Notes under the pieces: model-generated
Seen by the model: only the letters and a program-made list of their open reading frames with translations
The model's database searches: none
What the model was told of the DNA's origin: nothing
From: Faunimonas pinastri
Lineage (GTDB): Bacteria > Pseudomonadota > Alphaproteobacteria > Rhizobiales > Afifellaceae
DNA length: 64,000 bases
Direction: 5' to 3'
Assembly (NCBI RefSeq): GCF_900110915.1
Contig: NZ_FOFG01000008.1
Location: 124,001-188,000, forward strand
Part shown: positions 37,925-45,619 of the stretch, in pieces
Numbering within the stretch: the stretch's first letter is position 1
Layout: the number at the start of each line of letters is the position of its first letter
Position numbers and translations under genes: made by a program

Positions 37925-38374
37925 ATGGTACCGATGATGAACAAGACCGACCAGATCGCCGCCGACGCGGCCACGGAAGCGCTGTCCCTCCCGGCTGCGT
38001 TGCAGCTCAAGCTGGCGCTCGAAGCGGCCGATACGGGCCAGCAATCCTGGACGCAGATCGTGCGCGGCGCGGCGCGCAGCCTGGATGCCGAAGTCGTCTT
38101 CACCCTGCCGGAAACATCTCAGGGCGATGAAGTTCGTGCCCATGCCGTGCTGCGGATGAACGCGGGCGAAGGCGTCCTGCTCTGCGCCAGCCGCACCGGC
38201 GGGGCCATAATGGTGCGGGAGGAAGGCGAGATCGACGCGCCGCTCCTCGCGTTCGCCCGGGCTTCCATCGCGGTGATGGAGAAGCTCTCCGCCGATCGGG
38301 CGCTTCTCGCCCCGCTCCGCGACAGCATCTATGCGCCGCGCCGGCCTTCGCAGCCGCGCCGCCAGCAATCCTGA
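37925..38374 (+). CDS. Small cytosolic protein of unknown function
   Basis: About 149 residues. Several starts are possible in frame: TTG 37922, ATG 37925, 37934 and 37937. The protein is alpha/beta without membrane segments or signal peptide; notable stretches are LPAALQLKLALEAADTGQQS and GEGVLLCASRTGGAIMV. The C-terminus is basic and Pro/Gln-rich. I do not recognise a family. It is divergent from the DUF1499 gene and convergent with the exporter gene. Confidence 0.65.
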   Translation: MVPMMNKTDQIAADAATEALSLPAALQLKLALEAADTGQQSWTQIVRGAARSLDAEVVFTLPETSQGDEVRAHAVLRMNAGEGVLLCASRTGGAIMVREEGEIDAPLLAFARASIAVMEKLSADRALLAPLRDSIYAPRRPSQPRRQQS

Positions 38375-38386
38375 CCGGGGCTCCCT

Positions 38387-38998
38387 TCAGGTCGCCAGCC
38401 GATGGAGCAGCGTGAGGGCTATCGCCCACATCACGAGGCCGATCAGGAAATCCAGCACGCGCCAGGCCACCGGGCGGGCAAAGAGCGGGGCCAGCAGCCT
38501 CGCTCCATAGCCGAGCCCGAAAAACCAGACGAAGGAGGCGAGCGCCGCTCCCGCGCCATAGGCCAGCCGGCCCCAGCCCCTGAATTGCGCGGAAAGGCTG
38601 CCGACCAGCAGCACCGTATCCAGATAGACGTGCGGATTCAGGAAGGTGAAGGCAAGGCAGGCAAGCACCGCCTGCCTCGCGGTTCCACCGCGCTCGCCCG
38701 CCGGCTTCAGCGCTTCCGGCCGCAGGGTGCGCCTGAATGCCAGCGCGCCGTAGACGAACAGGAACGCCGCGCCGAACAGCGTCGCCGCTTCCAGGAGCAA
38801 GGGCGAGCTCGCGACCAGCGTGCCGAATCCGCCGACGCCGGCGGCGATCAACAAGGCATCCGAGAGCGCGCAGATCAGCGCCAGCACGAAGACCGGCCCG
38901 CCGATCAGCCCCTGCCGGAGAAGAAAGGCGTTCTGGGCCCCGATCGCGACGATCAGGCTGGCGCCCAGCAGGAAACCGCTCAAGCCGGCGCCCGACAT
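38387..38998 (-). CDS. LysE/ArgO family amino-acid exporter
   Basis: 203-residue inner-membrane exporter with six helices. The N-terminal GASLIVAIGAQNAFLLRQGL is the ArgO/LysE signature (arginine and lysine exporters); FLNPHVYLDTVLLVGSL in the middle is also characteristic. It starts MSGAGLSGFL at 38998. Single gene. An Lrp-type regulator often controls such exporters, but none is next to it. Confidence 0.9.
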   Translation of the reverse strand: MSGAGLSGFLLGASLIVAIGAQNAFLLRQGLIGGPVFVLALICALSDALLIAAGVGGFGTLVASSPLLLEAATLFGAAFLFVYGALAFRRTLRPEALKPAGERGGTARQAVLACLAFTFLNPHVYLDTVLLVGSLSAQFRGWGRLAYGAGAALASFVWFFGLGYGARLLAPLFARPVAWRVLDFLIGLVMWAIALTLLHRLAT

Positions 38999-39145
38999 GG
39001 TAGTCCCCTGTTCTGGAGTTCGATCAGGCTTCGTTCACGTTGCGAAACCCCCGGCCTGCATAAAGCCGCGATTCAGGCTATAGAGAAGCCTGTTATCGCC
39101 CGATCCGAAAATTGTCGCGTTGCCGCCGCTCACAGGAGCCTCTTC

Positions 39146-39904
39146 ATGCGCCGCCTTCTGAACATCGTCGCCGCCGGAGCGCTCGCCGCGAGCCTTGCCC
39201 CGCTGCCCGCCATGGCTGAGACCAGCGCTCCGCAGAAAAGCGAGATCGAAGGCATCGTCCACGATTACCTGCTCGCCCATCCCGAAGTGATCGCGCAGGC
39301 GATCCAGAAGTTGCAGACCCGCCAGCAGGAGCAGGAGAAGGATCAGCAGACCCAGGCGATCGCCGGGCTGCATGACAAGATCTTCGATTCCACCAACCAG
39401 GCGGTGATCGGCAATCCCAAGGGCAAGGTCACGCTGGTCGAGTTCTTCGATTACAATTGCGGCTATTGCAAACATTCGCTTCCCGACATGCAGGCGCTGG
39501 TGAAGGCGAACCCCGACCTCCGCGTCGTGATGAAGGAATTCCCGATCCTGTCGCAGGGCTCGCTCGACGCGGCGCGCATCTCCGTCGCGGTGAAGGACCT
39601 CTTCCCCGACGAATACCCCCGTTTCCATGTCGAGCTGCTCGGTCGCAACGGCAATGCCAGCACGCAGAAGGCGCTCGCCGTCGCCAAGGATCTCGGCCTC
39701 GATACGGCCGCGCTGCAGAAGCAGGCCGCCAAGCCGGAGGTGGACCAGAACTTCGCCGAGGTGCGCCAGATCGCGGATGCGCTCGGGATTTCCGGGACGC
39801 CGTCCTGGGTGATCGGCAACGAGGAGATCTCCGGCGCGGTCGGCTTCGACGCGCTGCAGGAAAAGATCGCCGCCGTGCGGAGCTGCGGCAATACGAGCTG
39901 CTGA
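39146..39904 (+). CDS. DsbA family thioredoxin-fold protein
   Basis: 252-residue exported thiol oxidoreductase. Signal peptide at about residues 1-24 (ending AMAE), a helical segment with a Gln-rich coiled stretch (QKLQTRQQEQEKDQQTQAIA), then the thioredoxin-like domain with active site FDYNCGYCKHSLPD (CGYC) and the cis-proline loop GISGTPSWVIG. Similar to the DsbA/ScsC/Com1 group involved in disulfide formation or isomerisation in the periplasm. Start ATG 39146 after AGGAG. Confidence 0.9.
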   Translation: MRRLLNIVAAGALAASLAPLPAMAETSAPQKSEIEGIVHDYLLAHPEVIAQAIQKLQTRQQEQEKDQQTQAIAGLHDKIFDSTNQAVIGNPKGKVTLVEFFDYNCGYCKHSLPDMQALVKANPDLRVVMKEFPILSQGSLDAARISVAVKDLFPDEYPRFHVELLGRNGNASTQKALAVAKDLGLDTAALQKQAAKPEVDQNFAEVRQIADALGISGTPSWVIGNEEISGAVGFDALQEKIAAVRSCGNTSC

Positions 39905-39979
39905 ACCGAACCGGCTCGCAATGCTTTATTTCAGCGACGCGAAGGGCTATTGCCTCTTTGGCCTCGCTCGGGAGCAGAT

Positions 39980-40360
39980 ATGAAAGCCTTCCTTCTTCAG
40001 TTCGTCACGTGGTGGAACGGTCAAACGATCGGTACGCGCTTCTACACCTGGCGCAAGGGACAGCTGGTCGGCACCGACGAGGCCGGCAACAGCTATTATC
40101 AGGATCCCTCCATCGGGCGCCGCTGGGTGATCTATTCCGGCGAGGTGGAAGCCTCCCGCATTCCCCCGGGCTGGTACGGCTGGATGACCAAGAAGACCGA
40201 TATCGCCCCGCCGCAGGAAAATTATCGTGCGCACGATTGGCAGAAGCCCCACCTCGCCAACCTGACGGGCACGCCCGCCGCGTACCGGCCGAAGGGCTCC
40301 ATGCTCTCCGGCGAGCGACGCCCCGAGGTGACCGGCGACTACGACGCCTGGACGCCCTGA
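39980..40360 (+). CDS. NADH:ubiquinone oxidoreductase accessory subunit NDUFA12-like
   Basis: 126-residue relative of the mitochondrial complex I accessory subunit B17.2 (NDUFA12), also found in alphaproteobacterial complex I. Recognisable are GTRFYTWRKGQLVGTDEAGN, YYQDPSIGRRWVIYSGEVEA and IPPGWYGWMTKKTDI. Start ATG 39980 after GGAGCAG. It sits close to the DUF2155, aat and acc genes, a common Rhizobiales order, and is far from the main nuo operon. Confidence 0.93.
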   Translation: MKAFLLQFVTWWNGQTIGTRFYTWRKGQLVGTDEAGNSYYQDPSIGRRWVIYSGEVEASRIPPGWYGWMTKKTDIAPPQENYRAHDWQKPHLANLTGTPAAYRPKGSMLSGERRPEVTGDYDAWTP

Positions 40361-40371
40361 GCGGCTAGATC

Positions 40372-41145
40372 GTGGCCACCTCGCATCCCGAGCCGACATC
40401 GCGCCAGACCTGGTCGGCGGACACCTACGAGCGAAATACGCGCTTCGTGTCGGATCTCGGCGCCGGCGTGGTTGAATGGCTCGCGCCTGGGCCCGGCGAA
40501 CGGATCCTGGATCTCGGCTGCGGCGATGGCGCGCTGACGGTGAAGCTGGTGCAGGCCGGCGCCGATGTCGTCGGCGTCGACGCCAGCGATAACTTCGTCG
40601 AGGCCGCGCGCAAGCTCGGGCTGGACGTACGCTTGATGGACGGCCACGCCCTCGCCTTCGAGCGCGAGTTCGATGCGGTCTTCTCCAATGCCGCCCTGCA
40701 CTGGATGCTCAGGCCCGAGGCGGTCGTCTCGGGCGTGGCGCGGGCGCTGAAGCCCGGCGGTCGATTTGTCGCCGAATTCGGCGGCCATATGAACGTGGCG
40801 GCGCTTTCCACCGCGATGCGCGCCGTGGGTGACGCCATGGGCGGCGATGTGGATATCGCCGGACCCTGGTTCTATCCGACCGAGGACGAGTATTCCGCGA
40901 TGCTGCGGGCCGGAGGCTTCGAGGTGGAGAAGATCGCGCGGTTCGCGCGCCCGACGCCGCTGCCCACCGGCGCGCGCGGCTGGCTGGAAACCATGCGCGC
41001 TCCCTTTTTCGACCAGTTCGGCGAGCGGCGCGAGGAAGCCTACGACCGGGTGCTCCGGGCGCTCAAGCCCTCGCTCTGCGACCGCGCCGGCAACTGGACG
41101 GCCGATTACGTCCGACTGAGGTTCATCGCCCGGCTTCCCGGCTGA
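40372..41145 (+). CDS. Class I SAM-dependent methyltransferase
   Basis: 257 residues, GTG start 12 bases after the NDUFA12 gene. The SAM-binding fold is clear: RILDLGCGDGALTVKL (motif I), VVGVDASDNFVEAARKLGL, DAVFSNAALHWM and ALKPGGRFVAEFGGHMN. It resembles the trans-aconitate 2-methyltransferase/UbiE-like group. The substrate is not predictable. Confidence 0.87.
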   Translation: MATSHPEPTSRQTWSADTYERNTRFVSDLGAGVVEWLAPGPGERILDLGCGDGALTVKLVQAGADVVGVDASDNFVEAARKLGLDVRLMDGHALAFEREFDAVFSNAALHWMLRPEAVVSGVARALKPGGRFVAEFGGHMNVAALSTAMRAVGDAMGGDVDIAGPWFYPTEDEYSAMLRAGGFEVEKIARFARPTPLPTGARGWLETMRAPFFDQFGERREEAYDRVLRALKPSLCDRAGNWTADYVRLRFIARLPG

Positions 41146-41195
41146 CCGGTTCTGCCGTTTACCCGCGGGACGATCCCGCCCAACCATCTGGATCA

Positions 41196-41681
41196 ATGCG
41201 CAACCTTCTCCCCGCCACCGGTGTCCTGCTGACCCTCCTCGCCGCCTCCCCGGCATCGGCCGAGCCGATCAAGAATCCCGTGGCGGTCTTCGAAGGCCTC
41301 GACAAGATCACCGCCCGCGTCACGAAGTTCGACGTGCGGATCGACGAGACCGTGCAGTTCGGCGCCCTCCGGGTGACGCCCAAGGTCTGCCATACGCGCC
41401 CGCCGACGGAGCCCGCGCAGACAACGGCCTTCGTCGACGTGGACGAGGTGACGCTTGAGGGGAAGGTGCAGCGCATCTTCACCGGCTGGATGTTCGCCGC
41501 GAGCCCCGGCCTCCATGCCGTCGAGCATCCCGTCTACGACGTCTGGCTCGTGGACTGCAAACAGCAGATGTCCAAGGAATCGACCGACAACCCGAATGCG
41601 CAGGAGCAGATGGAAGCTCCTCCCGTCGGAACCGACACCACGCCGCAGGCGGCCCCCGAGGCCGGCGCGCCCGAGGATTGA
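41196..41681 (+). CDS. DUF2155 domain periplasmic protein
   Basis: 161 residues. Signal peptide 1-22 (ending ASA). The DUF2155 core spans about 30-120 with LDKITARVTKFDVRIDETV, ALRVTPKVCHTRPPTEPAQT, VFVDVDEV-like segment and IFTGWMFAASPGLHAVEHPV; two cysteines (in KVCHT and LVDCK) may pair. The last 40 residues are acidic and Pro-rich. Function unknown, but the gene is conserved in Alphaproteobacteria next to aat and acc genes. Confidence 0.85.
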   Translation: MRNLLPATGVLLTLLAASPASAEPIKNPVAVFEGLDKITARVTKFDVRIDETVQFGALRVTPKVCHTRPPTEPAQTTAFVDVDEVTLEGKVQRIFTGWMFAASPGLHAVEHPVYDVWLVDCKQQMSKESTDNPNAQEQMEAPPVGTDTTPQAAPEAGAPED

Positions 41682-41713
41682 TCGCCCGTTGGGCGGCGGG
41701 CCCGCCGTCCGCG

Positions 41714-42244
41714 TTATTCTTCGGGCGTCCAGCGCCTGAGCGGCGTTTCCTCGCAGTAGCCCTGCGGCGAGGGATAGGTGATGAATTCCACCGTCATGCC
41801 CCATGGCGTGCGGCCGTAGCGGAAGACGTTGCCGCGTCCGGCTTCCAGCGGCGGCAGAGGATGCGGTCCGGTCAGGAGTTCGCCGCCGGCAGCGGCGAAG
41901 CGGCTCGTCGCCGCGTTCATGTCCTCAACATAGATGGCGAGATGCTGCAGTCCGAGATCGCTCGCCCGCGCAGGCGGCCGCTGGTCCGGCGCGCTGATCT
42001 GGAAGAGTTCGATCCCCGGTCCCCGGCAGAGCTGCAGCATGCGGATGGCGGTAACCTTCGCCCCCGGCGCGAGGCCGAGCTTCGCCTCAGCCTCCGGCCC
42101 TTGCTGCGGGTCGGCGCCCCGTGGCAGGGTTTCATAGATGGTTTCGGCGCCGAAGGCGGTGACAAGAAACTCGGTGGCTTCCTCGATGTTCGTAACGGCC
42201 ACGCCGATATGGTCGATCCCGCGCAGATTGTTCGCGCTGCTCAT
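41714..42244 (-). CDS. VOC family (glyoxalase-like) protein
   Basis: 176-residue vicinal-oxygen-chelate fold protein. The N-terminal strand IDHIGVAVTNIEEATEFLV and the second-module LGLQHLAIYVEDMNAATSRF each contribute a metal ligand histidine; the C-terminal TPWGMTVEFITYPS supplies a glutamate. Similar to methylmalonyl-CoA epimerase-like and extradiol-dioxygenase-like VOC proteins; substrate unknown. It lies between DUF2155 and aat, convergent to DUF2155. Confidence 0.83.
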   Translation of the reverse strand: MSSANNLRGIDHIGVAVTNIEEATEFLVTAFGAETIYETLPRGADPQQGPEAEAKLGLAPGAKVTAIRMLQLCRGPGIELFQISAPDQRPPARASDLGLQHLAIYVEDMNAATSRFAAAGGELLTGPHPLPPLEAGRGNVFRYGRTPWGMTVEFITYPSPQGYCEETPLRRWTPEE

Positions 42245-42303
42245 CGGCTCCCCCCAAAGTCCGCTTCCCCCTGTTCCAAGACGGAGGTCGCGGCCGGGTT
42301 CCC

Positions 42304-42912
42304 TCAGAACGTCGATTCGATCGTAAGTGCCTTTTGCAGGCGGCGCTTATACTCCGCCCGGGGTATCTCGATCGCACCGAACTGGGAAAGGTGCTCGGTG
42401 ACGAACTGGGTGTCGAGCAGGGTGAAGCCGTGGGCCTTCAGCCGCTCCACCAGCTTTACCAGCGCGAACTTGGACGCGTCGCGCTCGAAGGAGAACATGC
42501 TCTCGCCGAAGAAGGCGCTGCCGAGATGGACGCCGTAGAGGCCGCCCACGAGCCGCCCCTCACGCCAGGTTTCCACCGTATGGACATGGCCGCTGCGAAA
42601 GAGCGCGCCGTAGAGCTCGCGGATCGCGGGATTGATCCAGGTCTCATCCGCGTCCGGCCGTGCCGCGGCGCAGCCGGAAATGACCCCCTCGAAGTCGGTA
42701 TCGAATCGGACTTCGAAGGGACCGGCCCGCACGGTCCGCGCCAGCCGGCGCGGAACGTGGAAGGTATCGAGCGGGATGACCCCCCTCAGCTTCGGCTCGA
42801 CCCAGAAGAGGGTCGGGTCGTCGGCTGATTCGGCCATGGGAAAGATGCCGTAGGCATAGGCCCGAAGAACGAGTTCGGGGGTGATCTCGTCCATCGGGTC
42901 CAATGTCGGCAC
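42304..42912 (-). CDS. aat: Leucyl/phenylalanyl-tRNA--protein transferase Aat
   Basis: Adds Leu or Phe to N-terminal Arg/Lys of proteins to make N-end-rule degrons read by ClpS/ClpAP. 202 residues. Family motifs [51 protein letters not shown] and [19 protein letters not shown] are present. Three bases downstream of accC on the same strand, so part of the accB-accC-aat operon. Confidence 0.95.
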   Translation of the reverse strand: MPTLDPMDEITPELVLRAYAYGIFPMAESADDPTLFWVEPKLRGVIPLDTFHVPRRLARTVRAGPFEVRFDTDFEGVISGCAAARPDADETWINPAIRELYGALFRSGHVHTVETWREGRLVGGLYGVHLGSAFFGESMFSFERDASKFALVKLVERLKAHGFTLLDTQFVTEHLSQFGAIEIPRAEYKRRLQKALTIESTF

Positions 42913-42915
42913 GCT

Positions 42916-44277
42916 TCAGGCTCCGGCCAGAGCCTCGCGCCGCCCGGCCAGATAGGTTTCCAGCCAGCGGATGTCGTAATTGCCGGCGATGATGTCCGGC
43001 TCGTTGGCGAGATCGCGGAAGAGCGGCACCGTGGTCTGGATGCCGTCCACGACGATCTCGTCCAGCGCGCGACGCAGGCGCGCCAGCGTTTCCTGCCGGT
43101 CGCGGCCATAGACGATCAGCTTGCCGATCAGGCTGTCGTAGTTCGGCGGGACGGCATAGCCCTGGTAGACCCCGGAATCGACGCGAACGCCGAGACCGCC
43201 CGGGGGATGGTAATAGGTGATCCGGCCCGGCGACGGCGCGAAGGTCAGCGGGTTCTCCGCATTGATGCGGCACTCGATGGCATGGCCGGCGAACTTGACG
43301 TCTTCCTGGCTGAAGGAAAGCCCCTCGCCCGCCGCGACGCGGATCTGCTCCACGACGAGATCGATGCCGGTCACCGCTTCCGTCACGGGATGCTCGACCT
43401 GCAGGCGGGTGTTCATTTCGATGAAGTAGAACTCGCCGTTCTCGTAGAGGAACTCGATGGTGCCCGCGCCGGAATAGCCGAGCCCGGCCATGGCGCTGGC
43501 CACGATGCCGCCGATGCGCTCGCGTTCTTCGGGCGTGATCGTCGGGGCGAGCGCCTCTTCCCAGACCTTCTGGTGGCGGCGCTGCAACGAGCAGTCGCGC
43601 TCGCCCAGATGCACGGCCTTGCCCTTGCCGTCGCCGATGACCTGCACTTCGATGTGGCGGGGCTTGGAAAGGTATTTTTCCAGATAGACCGCATCGTCGC
43701 CGAAGGCCGCGCGGGCTTCCGCCTTGGCGGTTGCCAGCGCCTTCGGCAGGTCCTCGGCCGTCTCGGCCACCTTCATGCCACGACCGCCGCCGCCGGCCGC
43801 CGCCTTGATGAGCACGGGATAGCCCATCTTGTCGGCCACGGCCTGAGCCTCGGCCTCGTCGCGAAGCGCGCCCTCCGATCCCGGCACAACGGGAATGCCG
43901 AGGCGGATCGCGGTTTCCTTCGCCTGAATCTTGTCGCCCATGATGCGGATATGGTCCGCCGAAGGGCCGATGAAGGCGATGCCGTGCGCGTCCAGGATGT
44001 CGGCGAAGCGCGCGTTCTCGGAAAGGAAGCCGTAGCCGGGATGCACAGCCTCGGCCCCGGTGATCTCGCAGGCGGCGACGATCCGGGGAATGTTGAGGTA
44101 GCTCTCGCTGGCGGCGGGCGGGCCGATGCAGACGCTTTCGTCGGCGAGGCGCACATGCATCGCATCCGCGTCGGCGGTGGAGTGCACGGCCACCGTCTCG
44201 ATCCCGAGTTCCTTGCAGGCGCGCAGGATGCGGAGGGCGATTTCGCCGCGATTGGCGATGAGGATCTTTTTGAACAT
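42916..44277 (-). CDS. accC: Acetyl-CoA carboxylase biotin carboxylase subunit AccC
   Basis: Carboxylates the biotin on AccB with bicarbonate and ATP, the first step of fatty acid synthesis. 453 residues, the usual length. N-terminal [20 protein letters not shown], the ATP-grasp loop [35 protein letters not shown] and the catalytic region [20 protein letters not shown] are intact. Between accB (21 bp upstream) and aat. Confidence 0.97.
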   Translation of the reverse strand: MFKKILIANRGEIALRILRACKELGIETVAVHSTADADAMHVRLADESVCIGPPAASESYLNIPRIVAACEITGAEAVHPGYGFLSENARFADILDAHGIAFIGPSADHIRIMGDKIQAKETAIRLGIPVVPGSEGALRDEAEAQAVADKMGYPVLIKAAAGGGGRGMKVAETAEDLPKALATAKAEARAAFGDDAVYLEKYLSKPRHIEVQVIGDGKGKAVHLGERDCSLQRRHQKVWEEALAPTITPEERERIGGIVASAMAGLGYSGAGTIEFLYENGEFYFIEMNTRLQVEHPVTEAVTGIDLVVEQIRVAAGEGLSFSQEDVKFAGHAIECRINAENPLTFAPSPGRITYYHPPGGLGVRVDSGVYQGYAVPPNYDSLIGKLIVYGRDRQETLARLRRALDEIVVDGIQTTVPLFRDLANEPDIIAGNYDIRWLETYLAGRREALAGA

Positions 44278-44298
44278 CAGGTTACCGGCGGATGCGGA

Positions 44299-44769
44299 TC
44301 ATTCGATGATCATCAGCGGCTCGCCGTATTCGACCGGCTGGCCGTCATCCACGAGGATGGACGTGATCTTGCCGGAACGCGGGCTCGCCACTTCGTTCAT
44401 GTGCTTCATGGCTTCGACGATCAGGATGGTCTGACCTTCCTTGACCGTGTCGCCGACCTCCACGAATGGCTTCGAACCGGGCGCGGAGGCGCGATAGAGC
44501 GTACCGACCATCGGCGAGGGAACCATGCCGGGGTGGCGTGCCGGATCTGCGGCCGGCGCGGCCGCGGCTGGTGAGGCGGCAGCGGGGGCCGATGCGGGCG
44601 GGGCGCCGGCATAGACCATCTGCGGCGCCGCTCCCCCACGGTTCATGCGGGAGACGCGGATGCGGAGATTGTCCTGCTCGACCTCGATCTCGGTGAGGTC
44701 CGTCTCATTCAACAGGGACGCGAGGTCCCGAATGAGTTCCTTGTCCACGCTCTGTTTCTTATCAGCCAT
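44299..44769 (-). CDS. accB: Acetyl-CoA carboxylase biotin carboxyl carrier protein AccB
   Basis: Carries the biotin between AccC and the carboxyltransferase. 156 residues from the ATG at 44769. An Ala/Pro-rich linker (about 65-85) leads to the biotinyl domain with VPSPMVGTLY and the biotinylated lysine in VEAMKHMNE, near residue 121. First gene of the accB-accC-aat operon; its promoter should lie in the large gap upstream. Confidence 0.96.
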   Translation of the reverse strand: MADKKQSVDKELIRDLASLLNETDLTEIEVEQDNLRIRVSRMNRGGAAPQMVYAGAPPASAPAAASPAAAAPAADPARHPGMVPSPMVGTLYRASAPGSKPFVEVGDTVKEGQTILIVEAMKHMNEVASPRSGKITSILVDDGQPVEYGEPLMIIE

Positions 44770-45544
44770 GCCTGATCCGTTTATCCAGTCCTCAACCACC
44801 GGCACGCCGGTGGTCAGCAGGTGAAGGTTCGCGCCGGTATCGCAGATAACGCCCTTCGCCGCGATAGAAAGGGTGAAAGTTTTGCGTCAAAGGCGATCCG
44901 GGCAAGTCTTGTGAAATCTTCGCGGCAACCGTCGACCCGGCCGCGGCTCCCTTCGCCCATCTCTTCACGATGAAGGAGAACGGCGAAGCGGCACTGTGCG
45001 ACCCGCTCGAATCACTCCTGCCCTGCTCCCGGGCGCGGCAGGCCGCGTACGGCCGGACGATTCCGCCGGCGGGCGCCGGGGATCGGGAAAGGGTGCGAAG
45101 ATCAGGAGAGTGCGAGAGCGCCATTCCGGCCCGTTGCGGATTCCGTTTGCGCGAGTTCGAGGCGCGATGTGCGCCTTATAGAGGCATCTCGTGCAGAGGC
45201 AAAGCGGCTGTCTCAAAATCGCAACATGCTTCGTTCAGACTTATCCACCGGCTGACGGCGCGAGACTCGCACGTGAAATCAGGGGCTTAGGCGTTTATCC
45301 CCGAAGTCCCGTCCGCATTGTCCGTTCGCCCCCCAATCCGAGCGAAGAAAAAAATCTAGATATTGACAGCGGGAAACCGCCAAACCCCAGAACTAGACGT
45401 TCTTGACGCCTCGGCCTCACTACCAGTAGCTTCCGGCATGCCCCGCGAAATCGGGGGCGAGTGTCTTGATCAGCGTGTCAGTTGCGTAAGGCGTCAAGCG
45501 GCGGAACCCCTGTTCCCGCCGAACGCCTTTGCACGTCCGCCATT
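44770..45544. other. Long gene-free gap between accB and nrdJ
   Basis: About 775 bp without a gene I can support. It must contain the accB promoter (minus strand) and upstream control sites of nrdJ. Visible items are DnaA-box-like nonamers TTATCCACC (45241-45249) and TTATCCCCG (45295-45303), a weak NrdR-like site around CTAGATATTG (45356-45365) next to TTGACA, and an inverted repeat AGAAC-N5-GTTCT near 45389-45403. Open frames here have no family resemblance. No cobalamin riboswitch core is apparent. Confidence 0.5.
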
Positions 45545-45571
45545 TAGACAAACGCAAGATTTATGGATAAC
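45545..45571 (+). promoter_or_regulatory. Candidate nrdJ promoter
   Basis: TAGACA (45545-45550, five of six to the -35 consensus), 15-bp spacer, GATAAC (45566-45571, four of six to TATAAT). It would start transcription near 45578, just before the NrdR-like box and about 40 bases before the chosen nrdJ ATG. Short spacer lowers confidence. Confidence 0.3.
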
Positions 45572-45582
45572 ACTCGGCTGAA

Positions 45583-45598
45583 GCACCATATGTAGTGC
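45583..45598. promoter_or_regulatory. Candidate NrdR box
   Basis: GCACCATATGTAGTGC matches the NrdR box consensus aCaCwAtATaTwGtgt at 12 of 16 positions and is embedded in the dyad AAGCAC...GTGCTT (45581-45600). NrdR is the ATP/dATP-sensing repressor of ribonucleotide reductase genes, and NrdR boxes precede nrdJ in other Alphaproteobacteria. It lies 22-37 bases before the nrdJ ATG. Confidence 0.6.
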
Positions 45599-45619
45599 TT
45601 GCCAACGACGAGGCTGAAC

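Noticed and set aside
44970-45290. 106-codon open frame in the accB-nrdJ gap
   Set aside because: No ribosome site of note, no family resemblance, unusual Arg/Cys content; likely chance in a regulatory region.
45389-45403. LexA operator at AGAAC-N5-GTTCT
   Set aside because: Alphaproteobacterial LexA sites are direct GTTC repeats with seven-base spacing; this is inverted with five.
45400-45580. Cobalamin riboswitch upstream of nrdJ
   Set aside because: No B12-box core could be recognised; the NrdR-like box explains control better.
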